Below the pieces are notes generated by a model. It saw only the letters and a list, made by a program, of their open reading frames with translations. It ran no database searches and was not told where the DNA came from. Below, one piece after another: positions 17,432 through 25,680 of a stretch of 64,000 nucleotides of DNA; positions within the stretch are counted from its first letter, which is position 1, and each line of letters begins with the position of its first letter. The stretch is from the NCBI GenBank assembly GCA_048267165.1, contig JBLWYD010000001.1, positions 1 to 64,000 of the forward strand. The letters run 5' to 3'. The DNA comes from PGYR01 sp048267165 (lineage in GTDB: Bacteria > Bacteroidota > Ignavibacteria > Kapaibacteriales > UBA2268). Made by a program: the position numbers and the translations under genes.

Positions 17432-18142
17432 ATGACAGAAAAAAAGAAACTAGAGATGATTACTGAATATTTCAAAGAGAACATATTCGAATCACATATT
17501 TACAACTCAACTAAAAAGCATTCAAAACTAAAATCTTATAGTATTAATCCAATTGTAGTTAAATATCTTTCTAAGGTGCTTGAAGATGATTTCACACCTA
17601 TTGGAATAGCAAAAGCATTGTATTTACCTAGAGTCCTTGGCACATCAATTAACACAACTTTCGGAACAATAATACAGAAAATGTTCATTGAGTTAAATCT
17701 TGCAAAGCCTTCAATTGTTCAAGGTATGGATATTGAGTTTATTGATAAAATAGATGGACGAAATAAGTGGTGTCAACTAAAGTCAGGGCCAAATACGATA
17801 AATTCAGGTGATGTAAAACCACTTATTTCTAAATTTAATAGCGTAGCGAATCTCGCTCGTACCAACGCTATGTCTCTGAATAATACAGATTTAGTTCTTG
17901 GTGTTCTATACGGTGAAGCGGAACAACTAAGCCAACATTACAAGAAAATAGACGAAGTATTCCCAGTTTATATAGGGAAAGAGTTTTGGTATAGATTAAC
18001 AGGTCACCCCGATTTCTATTCCAAGTTAGTCAAATCATTAGATGTAATGATTCTTACTTTAGATACGAAGGACTTCTACGAGAAAGGCTACACAGCACTT
18101 GCTGAAGAAATAAGAGCTTCAGATTTATTCGATTTTGCATAA
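17432..18142 (+). CDS. Type II restriction endonuclease (PmeII/TdeIII-like)
   Basis: A 236-residue protein beginning MTEKKKLEMITEYFKENI. It resembles the family annotated as PmeII/TdeIII type II endonucleases: LGTSINTTFGTIIQKMFIEL in the first half, then DIEFIDKIDGRNKWCQLKSGPNTINSGD, in which D and Q-x-K (WCQLKSG) form a PD-(D/E)xK-like active site with Gln replacing Glu. Family recall is from memory, without a search. The start is placed at ATG 17432 because the upstream TTG 17408 lies in the promoter -7 box. It converges on, and overlaps by 55 bp, the cytosine methylase that would protect the host. Confidence 0.78.
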   Translation: MTEKKKLEMITEYFKENIFESHIYNSTKKHSKLKSYSINPIVVKYLSKVLEDDFTPIGIAKALYLPRVLGTSINTTFGTIIQKMFIELNLAKPSIVQGMDIEFIDKIDGRNKWCQLKSGPNTINSGDVKPLISKFNSVANLARTNAMSLNNTDLVLGVLYGEAEQLSQHYKKIDEVFPVYIGKEFWYRLTGHPDFYSKLVKSLDVMILTLDTKDFYEKGYTALAEEIRASDLFDFA

Positions 18143-19356
18143 ACTTCATTCAAGAATTTCACTATAGAAAAACCGATTTCCTTTGCCAAATTAACTGGTA
18201 CAGCATTACCTATTTGCTTATACTGTTGTGATACCGAACCAGCGAATTCCCAATTATCAGGGAATGTCTGAATACGTGCATATTCTCGAACTGTGAAAGG
18301 TCTAGTCTCGTCTGGATGACATCTTTCAGTTTGCTTTTGAGCTGGGCTACAAGTCAACGTTAGACAAGGTTCATCCCAACCGATTCTACGAGCCATACCT
18401 GTTTTGCCACCACCTAGATAAAAGCTGCCGCCCATATATTCTTTTTGCAATTCTAATGGGAGGTCACGCCAATATCCCTTAGGTGGGATTAAATCGAGTA
18501 TTACTTTTTTAGATTTGGGGTATTGTGTTCCTTTTGATACGGGTACATCACAATCGAAAAGCTCTCCTTTCTTAAGAGCATCTTCTAGCGTATATATTTT
18601 TCTGAACGCTTTTGGATATTCGAATTCTATATCTAAATCCTTGCGGATACCTACTAATATCAATCGTTCACGTTTCTGAGGAACATTGTAATTAATAGCT
18701 TTTAGAACTTGAATAGGCATAACTCGATAACCAATTTCATCAAGAATTGATATCATCCCTTGGAGTGTTTTACCTTTCTCGTGACTGAGCAAGCCGCGAA
18801 CATTTTCACCAATGCAAATAGGTGGTTTTACTTCGTCTATTACTCTCGCAAATTCGTAGAACAGAGTACCACGAGCATCTTCTAACCCCAGTTTTTTACC
18901 TGCATAACTAAAGGCTTGGCAAGGGAATCCTCCAGTAACTATATCAACTTTTCCATTATACTTTTTGAATTTATAGTCTTTTATATCACCTTCTAAAACT
19001 TCCCATTTTGGGCGATTAGTTCTTAGGGTTTCGCAAGCCCATTTGTCTATTTCATTGAGGGCGACACAGCTAAGACCAGCTTTCTCTAGTCCAAGAGCAA
19101 GTCCACCTGCTCCTGCAAATAGTTCCAAGACATTATATTTATTATCTGCCTCGACGAAATTGAGATTAGTATCATCTTCTTCCTCTATCAGACCTAGAAA
19201 CGATTCAATGTCCCCACGTCTATATACGCGATAATTAGAAACTGGCTCACGCACGGCTTCAAATATACCTTCTCTGTCCCATCTTCTTAGGGTTTCTTTG
19301 CTCTTCCCGATTAGGTCGGAAGTCTCAGATAATGATAAATAATCTTTCATAACCAT
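18088..19356 (-). CDS. DNA cytosine-5 methyltransferase with N-terminal MerR-like HTH
   Basis: Residues 1-55 (LSLSETSDLIGKSKETLRRWDREGIFEAVREP...YRVYRRGDIESFL) are a MerR/excisionase-type helix-turn-helix. The m5C methylase follows: NVLELFAGAGGLALGLEKAGL (motif I, ~residue 73), GGFPCQAFSYAGKKLG (motif IV, catalytic Cys), GENVRGLL (motif VI), KRERLILVGIRKD (motif VIII) and QIGNAVPVNLAKEIG near the C-terminus (motif X). Length 422. It is the protective half of the R-M pair with the convergent endonuclease. The HTH probably lets the enzyme repress its own or the endonuclease promoter, a known strategy in HTH-fused m5C methylases (inference). Confidence 0.93.
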   Translation of the reverse strand: MVMKDYLSLSETSDLIGKSKETLRRWDREGIFEAVREPVSNYRVYRRGDIESFLGLIEEEDDTNLNFVEADNKYNVLELFAGAGGLALGLEKAGLSCVALNEIDKWACETLRTNRPKWEVLEGDIKDYKFKKYNGKVDIVTGGFPCQAFSYAGKKLGLEDARGTLFYEFARVIDEVKPPICIGENVRGLLSHEKGKTLQGMISILDEIGYRVMPIQVLKAINYNVPQKRERLILVGIRKDLDIEFEYPKAFRKIYTLEDALKKGELFDCDVPVSKGTQYPKSKKVILDLIPPKGYWRDLPLELQKEYMGGSFYLGGGKTGMARRIGWDEPCLTLTCSPAQKQTERCHPDETRPFTVREYARIQTFPDNWEFAGSVSQQYKQIGNAVPVNLAKEIGFSIVKFLNEVYAKSNKSEALISSASAV

Positions 19357-19611
19357 CTTATTAAACGTTATACATTGGTTACAAATTTAATGATTATTTA
19401 TTCAAATCCAAATAGGTTTTTATGATTGTTGAAATTTACTCGCGGTTGGGGTGAGGGATTTTTTTTGTATTATCGCTAGCGTAGTTTTGTAAGATTAGTT
19501 ACGAGATTTAAGCTTTAAAATTAGCGAATAAAACACAAATAGAGTTCGTGAGGACTTACATAATTAGTCTTTTACCAGCAATTAATTCTATTCTGTGTTG
19601 AGATAGTATTT

Positions 19612-20421
19612 TTAATATTCTCTTGGTATTAAAGCAAACCATTTTTTCTCTTTTCCTTTATTGTCTTTATATTTATACCCTTCTTTCCATAAAATAGGCA
19701 TACTATTATTTGGAGGAGAATAGAAAAAACTAACTAAAAGACCTCTATCATAATCGAGGTTACCTGGATTTTTTAACTTTTTATTAAGATTGATTAATTT
19801 TTTTTTAAACTTATCGGGAAAGGTTTTACAATTTTCTGTATAATGCTGAAAATCACTTTCTATCAATTCAATCCCATTAATCACCTTGAAGTTTGTTTCT
19901 GTAGAAACTTTTTGTATTCCCTCTGAAGTTGCACAAATTGTTAGTAGGTAGGGCTTGTGACTTGGATTTATAAGTAAATTTAATTTATCTAAAATATATT
20001 TCGTTGATTGAGTTCCTGTTCCAATTAAGTCTTCTACAAATATTATAGTACTTTCTTCAGGTAATTTACTTAAATCCCAACCATTCACGAAATTTTTACT
20101 ATTGAATAATTTGGTATGTCTAAATTCATAAGCAATTTTCCCACCACTTTTCCCCTCACTACCAAATGAAGTTATGTATAGATTATCTACATTAAATACT
20201 TCTGAATTATTCTCTACAATATCGTGAATTACAGATCTAATTCTTTGTGCATCAAATATTTCAATATTATCGAGTAACTTTAGAATTTCTAGCCAGTTAA
20301 GATTAGTTTGAGATTTAAATTTGGGTACAGAGTTTGGTCGATAACTCTGACAACGAATTAACTTTTGTTCAATTTTGTTAACTCCAAGAAACTTGTAAAT
20401 AATAGAATCTATCTTTTCCAT
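19612..20421 (-). CDS. Phosphoribosyltransferase-like protein (PRTase-CE type)
   Basis: A 269-residue protein with a type I phosphoribosyltransferase signature near residue 125: IIFVEDLIGTGTQSTKYI, which corresponds to the PRPP loop (hydrophobic-hydrophobic-E/D-D-xxxTGT). Around it are ITSFGSEGKSGGKIAYEFRHTKLF and PYLLTICATSEG. The C-terminus has PILWKEGY...WFALIPREY, an ending I associate from memory with PRTase-like proteins of bacterial conflict systems. It is not like pyrE, upp or hpt in length or motifs. It follows the ParB-like gene by 3 bp and is surely co-transcribed. Substrate unknown; it could make or consume a phosphoribosylated nucleotide signal. Confidence 0.72.
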   Translation of the reverse strand: MEKIDSIIYKFLGVNKIEQKLIRCQSYRPNSVPKFKSQTNLNWLEILKLLDNIEIFDAQRIRSVIHDIVENNSEVFNVDNLYITSFGSEGKSGGKIAYEFRHTKLFNSKNFVNGWDLSKLPEESTIIFVEDLIGTGTQSTKYILDKLNLLINPSHKPYLLTICATSEGIQKVSTETNFKVINGIELIESDFQHYTENCKTFPDKFKKKLINLNKKLKNPGNLDYDRGLLVSFFYSPPNNSMPILWKEGYKYKDNKGKEKKWFALIPREY

Positions 20422-20424
20422 ATT

Positions 20425-21357
20425 TTAATCGATAGATTCTATTATTGCATCTAATCTTCTTTGTAATTGTTTAAGCTGGTCTTCAAAATATAAATCACTA
20501 ATAAGGTCTGTATTTATTTGATCTAAATTAGTGTTTAAGTAAGAAATATATTTTAGTATGTTTTTCCGATTTCGTTCCTCTTCAAGATCCTCACTTACAA
20601 AAATTTCTAAACCAATGTCATTATTGATAAATTCAATAATTTTATTAACGAATTCTTGGAAATTATTTGATTTTTCATAAAAGCCAAGAGCCTTTCTAAT
20701 TTCTCGAAGTTCTTTTACATCGCTTAAATGTTTCTGCTCTTTAAATTTAACTATACATTTATCTACAAAAAAACTAATTCCTTCAGGGTACTTAAATTCA
20801 GGTTCATAACTTAATCTATTTGCGATTGGATATAATTCAATGAAAAAATCAGTCGATATTCTACCACCTTTTTCCATTAATACATCTCTATACTTTGGTG
20901 GGTACCAAAGCAAGGCTTTACATCTCCTTATCGTGGATCTGCTTACGCCTGTGAATTCATTAAGAACTGTTTCGCTTTCCGTCCCTAATTTGTCAATAAT
21001 TATTTCCAATTTTAATGCAGTTGGAAAAAGAGCCCATTCCTTTCTAAAATGATGGATGTTAAACATAAATAAGATGTTTTGAGTGATATCTTTCGGTTCA
21101 TCAATCACATTTGCAGGGATCGTTTCTAAACCTAATTCCGTTGCACATCTCCATCTTCTTTCGCCATCAAGAATAATATATTCTTCTTTAGGGAATTCTT
21201 TTGAATTCTTATAAACAGTTAATGGCACTAAAATTCCAACTTTTGAAATAGAATTTTTTAAATCATTCAATTCGTTTGGTTCGAAAATTAAACGCGGATT
21301 GTATGGGTTAGGAGCAATTTCAGAAACCCTTATCTCTCTTAATGTTTTATTTTCCAT
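20425..21357 (-). CDS. ParB/Srx-fold protein with HTH, not chromosomal ParB
   Basis: A 310-residue protein. Residues 5-100 form a ParB N-terminal domain: ISKVGILVPLTVYKN, then DGERRWRCATELG, the GERRxR motif that binds CTP in ParB proteins or ATP in Srx-like ones. Residues ~110-175 contain an HTH (LNEFTGVSRSTIRRCKALLWYPP). The C-terminal 130 residues are helical and unfamiliar. There is no ParA beside it, which argues against a partition role. Its only operon partner is the phosphoribosyltransferase-like gene. A 14-bp palindrome 47-60 bp upstream is a candidate operator. AT-rich and adjacent to an R-M locus, it is probably accessory DNA. Confidence 0.82.
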   Translation of the reverse strand: MENKTLREIRVSEIAPNPYNPRLIFEPNELNDLKNSISKVGILVPLTVYKNSKEFPKEEYIILDGERRWRCATELGLETIPANVIDEPKDITQNILFMFNIHHFRKEWALFPTALKLEIIIDKLGTESETVLNEFTGVSRSTIRRCKALLWYPPKYRDVLMEKGGRISTDFFIELYPIANRLSYEPEFKYPEGISFFVDKCIVKFKEQKHLSDVKELREIRKALGFYEKSNNFQEFVNKIIEFINNDIGLEIFVSEDLEEERNRKNILKYISYLNTNLDQINTDLISDLYFEDQLKQLQRRLDAIIESID

Positions 21358-21403
21358 TCTATACCCGAGTGTTTTTTATATATTATGCCCAACTATTCAG
21401 ATT

Positions 21404-21417
21404 TACGAAAATTCGTA
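21404..21417. promoter_or_regulatory. Palindrome TACGAA-AA-TTCGTA upstream of the ParB-like gene
   Basis: A perfect 6-bp inverted repeat with a 2-bp centre in the divergent space between the ParB-like gene (start 21357, minus) and folC (start 21522, plus). Position and symmetry suit an operator for an HTH dimer, possibly the ParB-like protein itself. Confidence 0.5.
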
Positions 21418-21521
21418 TATCATTATACTACTAATATACCAAAAAAAACAATCCCCCAATCAACCCCACCAAAAAATATTCCCCTTTCATCTTTCCCTCT
21501 CTTACCTTAATTTACCAGTCT

Positions 21522-22736
21522 ATGAAAAACAAAGAACAAATAAAAGCAGACATAATAGCCAATCTATTCAGCAAGCATAGAATGGGTATAAAACCTGGGT
21601 TGGAGCGAACTATTGCTCTTGCCGAGGCGATGGGCAACCCACAAAAGGGTTACGACACTATCCACGTAGCTGGGACTAATGGCAAGGGTAGCACTTGCTC
21701 GGTGGCTAGTTCTATACTGATAGAATCGGGGCGGAAAGTGGGGCTATATACTTCGCCGCATATCAAGGATTTCAACGAACGGATTAGGGTCAATGGCGTT
21801 GCTATTACAGATGATGAGCTGATAGAATATGCCGAGAAATTGCTCCCGATCGCCGAAGAAATGGACGCTACGTTTTTCGAAATTACTACCGTTATGGCGT
21901 TTATGTATTTCGCTGATAGGTGTGTCGATATCGCGGTTATAGAGACTGGTATGGGTGGGCAATTCGACAGTACGAATATCCTCAATCCCAAAGTCTGCGT
22001 TATCACTGATATTGATATGGATCACGAGGAGTTCCTCGGCGATACGATAGAGAAAATTGCATTCGAAAAAGCTGGAATTATCAAGCCAAATACACCGATT
22101 ATGACTACTAATGAATCGGCTGAAGTGCTCGCAGTAATCCGAGAAAAAGCCACTAAAGAGAATGCAGAGCTGACACTATCGGAAGTTCAAACTAATGATG
22201 AAGTCGCTACTGCTATCCGCTCCAAATTCATCAGTCACTCGTTTATCAAGAACTACTCGGCAGCTCTGTTGGCTTGCGAGGTTTTTCTCGGTCAGCCAAT
22301 AAGCACCGATACACAAACAAAAGCAATTGCTAATATAGAGAAGAACTCGGGCTACTTTGCTCGGTTGCAGATGATAAGCCATGAGCCGTACTGCATACTC
22401 GATATTTCGCACTCGGTGGCTGCTGCGAAAAACCTAGTCGAGTCATTGCAATCAACTTTCATAGACAAAAAATGGACGATTATATTAGCACTGATGAGCG
22501 ACAAAGATTACCGCGGAATAATAGATGAATTAGCAGAAATTTCAGACCTGATGATACTCACGCAAGTCGAGAACGAGCGCTCTATGTCAGCCATTGACCT
22601 GAGCTACTATGCCGAGTCTAGAGGAATAAACTCGATGATAATGATAGACCCGAAAAGAGCTAAGAAATTCGCTTTTGATAGTAAGCTAGATTGTGTTATC
22701 ACTGGGTCGTTTTACTTAGCAGCTGAGGTTTTTTGA
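21522..22736 (+). CDS. folC: Folylpolyglutamate synthase / dihydrofolate synthase
   Basis: Mur-ligase family enzyme that adds glutamate to dihydropteroate or tetrahydrofolates. HVAGTNGKGSTCSVAS near residue 48 is the P-loop, YTSPHIKDFNERIRVNG follows, and VIETGMGGQFDSTN near 140 is the metal/glutamate region. A C-terminal domain contains ILDISHSVAAAKNL (family D-x-A/S-H) and IILALMSDKDYRGI. Length 404 is typical. The start MKNKEQIKADIIANLFSKHRMGIKPGLERT agrees with the family. Confidence 0.93.
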   Translation: MKNKEQIKADIIANLFSKHRMGIKPGLERTIALAEAMGNPQKGYDTIHVAGTNGKGSTCSVASSILIESGRKVGLYTSPHIKDFNERIRVNGVAITDDELIEYAEKLLPIAEEMDATFFEITTVMAFMYFADRCVDIAVIETGMGGQFDSTNILNPKVCVITDIDMDHEEFLGDTIEKIAFEKAGIIKPNTPIMTTNESAEVLAVIREKATKENAELTLSEVQTNDEVATAIRSKFISHSFIKNYSAALLACEVFLGQPISTDTQTKAIANIEKNSGYFARLQMISHEPYCILDISHSVAAAKNLVESLQSTFIDKKWTIILALMSDKDYRGIIDELAEISDLMILTQVENERSMSAIDLSYYAESRGINSMIMIDPKRAKKFAFDSKLDCVITGSFYLAAEVF

Positions 22737-22959
22737 GGATAGTTTTTATTGGTTCGAACTTCATGAAGACCACAAAGTGTGGTAGCCCAAAAAATTCTAA
22801 TGAAAGAACTCCTGCGGAGTTGAATATTATTTATTCTTTACCCTTCACTTTCAAGTAACCGCCCATATATTTACACGCTACAATTAAAAATACTTTCTTG
22901 TCTCTAAATAATTATTATATTAGTAAAATGAAAATTAAGAAAAAAAGAGAAACTTAAAA
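22737..22959. repeat. Intergenic space with small hairpin repeats
   Basis: Contains CCACAAAGTGTGG (about 22769-22781) and AACTCCTGCGGAGTT (about 22806-22820). Both are short palindromes of the kind found again at about 44710, 61250 and 61425. No coding frame. Confidence 0.6.
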
Positions 22960-24129
22960 ATGCCGTTTTATCATAAGCTTGGGATTATGCCCAGCCCGAA
23001 ACATACTGCTTTCAGAAAGCCCGATGGCAGTCTATATACAGAAGAATTAATAAGCACAAAAGGTTTTTCCGATGTGTATAGCAACAAATATCATATTCAT
23101 CCTCCTACGAAAGTACTTAGGATAAATGAATTACCCGATATTGATTTGCGCCTGTGGGAAAGCCCACCAGTTAAGCATATTCATTTCTACACTGATAAGT
23201 TGAAAAAAGATGGTGATTTCTTCGATTCACGTATTCCATATTTGCGAAATGATCACGTTGTTGTTTACACGGCGCACCCCAATAAGAATCCAAAAGACTT
23301 TTATAAGAATGCTTATGCGAGTGAATTTGTGTTTGTACACAGAGGTAGCGGTAAGTTATTAACTGACTACGGTGTTATACATTTCGTAGCTGGCGACCAG
23401 ATTGTTATCCCTATGGGAACTGTGCACCAGATGGTATTCGATGATTTGAAAGACAACAAGCTATTCATAGTAGAATCGTCTTCTGCTTTCGAAATACCGA
23501 AGCATTATCGTAACCAATATGGTCAATGCGCAGAAGATGCACCGTATAGCGAGCGAGATTTCAAGATTCCCTCTGAGCTAGAAGTTCACGATGAAAAAGG
23601 TGAGTTCATAATCAGATTGAAAGCTGGTAAAAAGATGTACGAATATGTACACCCATATCATCCATTCGATATAGTCGGTTGGGACGGTTATCACTATCCT
23701 TGGGCATTCAATATTCGTGATTATCATCCGAAAGTTGGTCGTATTCACTTGCCACCTCCTATACATTTGCTATATAATACTGAGCATTTTGTACTATGTA
23801 ATTTTAACCCACGTCCATTCGACTGGTACCCAGATGCAATAGCTGCACCCTACTTCCATACGAATGTAGATAGTGCGGAGATGCTATACTATGTAGAAGG
23901 CGACTTTATGTCTCGTTCTGGAGTAGATCAGGGGTCAATTACTTTGCACCCTATTGGGTTGCCACATGGCCCACAACCGGGTAAGACGGAAGCTTCTATC
24001 GGTGTAAAAGAGACTGAAGAATATGCTATTATGCTTGATACTTTTGGGGCATTGTACCCGACTTACAATGTAAATGATTGCGAAGATGAAGAATATTACA
24101 GAAGCTGGCTAGAAGCTGGCGATAAATAG
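22960..24129 (+). CDS. hmgA: Homogentisate 1,2-dioxygenase
   Basis: Opens the ring of homogentisate to maleylacetoacetate in tyrosine/phenylalanine catabolism, using Fe(II) and O2. A cupin-type fold: VFVHRGSGKLLTDYGVIHFVAGDQIVIPMGTVHQMVF in the first half, and the iron site in the second, FHTNVDSAEMLYYVEGDF (His, Glu) with HPIGLPHGPQPG (His). The starting MPFYHKLGIMPSPKHTAFRKPDG matches the shorter (~385 residue) bacterial class. No other tyrosine-catabolic gene lies nearby in the window. Confidence 0.9.
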   Translation: MPFYHKLGIMPSPKHTAFRKPDGSLYTEELISTKGFSDVYSNKYHIHPPTKVLRINELPDIDLRLWESPPVKHIHFYTDKLKKDGDFFDSRIPYLRNDHVVVYTAHPNKNPKDFYKNAYASEFVFVHRGSGKLLTDYGVIHFVAGDQIVIPMGTVHQMVFDDLKDNKLFIVESSSAFEIPKHYRNQYGQCAEDAPYSERDFKIPSELEVHDEKGEFIIRLKAGKKMYEYVHPYHPFDIVGWDGYHYPWAFNIRDYHPKVGRIHLPPPIHLLYNTEHFVLCNFNPRPFDWYPDAIAAPYFHTNVDSAEMLYYVEGDFMSRSGVDQGSITLHPIGLPHGPQPGKTEASIGVKETEEYAIMLDTFGALYPTYNVNDCEDEEYYRSWLEAGDK

Positions 24130-24138
24130 GAAATAATT

Positions 24139-24603
24139 ATGAAATACTTTGTAGCTGGACAGAAGAAAGAGTCTATATTTAGCAAAAGAAAGAATAGAAT
24201 AATACTTTTAGGAGTAGGGTTAGCCTTAATAGCTATACCTTCACTTATCTATTTTGGTTTTAAAGAAGCTTTATTTCAAATTGTACCGACACTTGTCATT
24301 TTTGCAATATTCGATTTTTTTATGTCAAGAATGCCTGCAAAAGAGTTTGTAACTAGTCTGGAGTTTACTGACAGTGACATAAACGTTGGTTATCATTTTG
24401 AGAAACACAATCAAAGTATTTCGATTTCAGAGATTAGAGATATAACACGTTCTGCGAACGAACTAACTATACACAGCAAGAATGATAATACTATATTAGT
24501 CTTGCTTACTAACTTCTCTTACGCTGACATACAGTCGATAAAAGTAGATGTAGATGGTGTGAATTCGAGAATAGAATGTTCGGAAAGTCCAGCTTATGTG
24601 TAG
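24139..24603 (+). CDS. Hypothetical membrane protein with a PH-like tail
   Basis: A 154-residue protein not assigned to a family. Residues ~20-45 and ~48-65 are two hydrophobic segments (IILLGVGLALIAIPSLIYFGF; LVIFAIFDFFM) forming a hairpin. The cytoplasmic C-terminal ~85 residues (SLEFTDSDINVGYHFEKHNQSISISEIRDITRSANELTIHS...) have the beta-rich pattern of bacterial PH-like/YcxB domains (inference). It starts 9 bp after hmgA with an AGGAAAT-like ribosome site and ends 41 bp before the DUF58 gene. Confidence 0.65.
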   Translation: MKYFVAGQKKESIFSKRKNRIILLGVGLALIAIPSLIYFGFKEALFQIVPTLVIFAIFDFFMSRMPAKEFVTSLEFTDSDINVGYHFEKHNQSISISEIRDITRSANELTIHSKNDNTILVLLTNFSYADIQSIKVDVDGVNSRIECSESPAYV

Positions 24604-24644
24604 TGATTTGCAACTATTCGAATCAAAAATCGTCTTAAACGCCT

Positions 24645-25538
24645 ATGGATGATCACAGAAAGTATTTAGACCCCAAAGCCACTGCCGAGCTAAAGGGCAT
24701 AGACCTAAAAGCACGCATGGTAGTAGAAGGATTCATAACGGGTTTGCACAAATCGCCGTATCATGGCTTCAGTGTAGAGTTTGCAGAACACCGCCCATAT
24801 CGTGCAGGTGATGAGGTGAAGAACATAGATTGGAAGGTTTATGGGCGTTCTAATCGCTATTATGTAAAGCAATACGAAGAGGAAACGAACCTACGAGCTA
24901 CAATACTTGTAGATATTTCTGCATCTATGGGATTTGCATCAGAAGGGCATATACCGAAGGCGGAATATGCGTCATACTTGGCGGCTTCGCTGGGATATAT
25001 GATGATGAAGCAACGCGATTCTGTGGGGTTAGCACTATATGATAAAGAGGTAAAGACCTATCTTCCATCCAAATCAAAACCGTCATATCTGAACCTTATT
25101 CTCAAAGCATTGGAAGGCATAGAAACTACTGATGAGACTCATACAGCATCAGCTCTAGATCAGCTAGCTGATAGAATAAAACGACGTGGGTTGATAATAA
25201 TTATATCAGATCTATTCGATGATATTGACTCAATTAGCTCTGCCCTGAAGCACTTCCGTCACAAAGAAAATGAAGTTATTTTGTTCCAACTATTAGACCC
25301 TCGAGAACTGGATTTTGATTTCGGACGTTCGGCTAAGTTCATTGACTTAGAATCTAAAGAAGAGATGGTAACAAACAGCCATCAGCTAAAAGAATCATAC
25401 CAAAAAGCTGTTCAAGATTTCATTGACAAAATCAAGAATGTCTGCTACAGCCAAAATGTGGACTACAACTTAGTAGTTACATCTGATCCATTCGACAAAG
25501 CTCTACGTGAGTTCTTGTCAAAAAGGGCGAAAGTTTAA
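24645..25538 (+). CDS. DUF58 domain protein (MoxR-associated, vWA-like)
   Basis: DUF58 proteins usually partner a MoxR AAA ATPase and may help mature secreted or membrane proteins. Seen: HKSPYHGFSVEFAEHRPYRAGDEVKNIDWKVYGRSNRYYVKQYEEE (the family core, ~residues 38-80) and a von Willebrand A-like start TILVDISASMGF (MIDAS DxSxS) at ~88. LIIIISDLFDD near 180 is the second strand of that fold. 297 residues, no membrane segment. No MoxR gene is seen next to it here. Confidence 0.88.
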   Translation: MDDHRKYLDPKATAELKGIDLKARMVVEGFITGLHKSPYHGFSVEFAEHRPYRAGDEVKNIDWKVYGRSNRYYVKQYEEETNLRATILVDISASMGFASEGHIPKAEYASYLAASLGYMMMKQRDSVGLALYDKEVKTYLPSKSKPSYLNLILKALEGIETTDETHTASALDQLADRIKRRGLIIIISDLFDDIDSISSALKHFRHKENEVILFQLLDPRELDFDFGRSAKFIDLESKEEMVTNSHQLKESYQKAVQDFIDKIKNVCYSQNVDYNLVVTSDPFDKALREFLSKRAKV

Positions 25539-25625
25539 CTAGATAGTATAAATACTGCATTTTACAGTGATGATTAAGAGATAACATACGAGTTAACTTC
25601 AATCAAACAAATCACAACCTATAAA

Positions 25626-25653
25626 AAATGGCTATTCTCACGAACAGCCATTT
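25626..25653. terminator. Hairpin terminator between DUF58 and the CotH gene
   Basis: AAATGGCT (25626-25633) pairs with AGCCATTT (25646-25653). On the minus strand it is followed by TTTTTTAT, so it terminates the CotH-family gene (stop 25681). It may act weakly for the convergent DUF58 gene. Confidence 0.7.
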
Positions 25654-25680
25654 GTATTAGCTTCTGTTATATAAGAACGA

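Larger units (their letters stand above)
17375..19470. mobile_element. R-M cassette bounded by 31-bp direct repeats
   Basis: 17375-17405 and 19440-19470 are direct repeats identical at 29 of 31 positions; the shared core is GTGAGGGA followed by eight T and GTAT. They bracket exactly the endonuclease and cytosine methylase genes. The left copy is also the icd terminator tail and contributes the -33 region of the endonuclease promoter. No integrase or transposase is inside. The simplest reading is a cassette gained by, or removable by, recombination between the repeats. Reuse of a terminator motif is the alternative. Confidence 0.55.

Noticed and set aside
20425..21357. Chromosome partition gene parB with an origin nearby
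   Set aside because: No ParA partner, no dnaA boxes or parS cluster seen, and the operon partner is a phosphoribosyltransferase-like gene.
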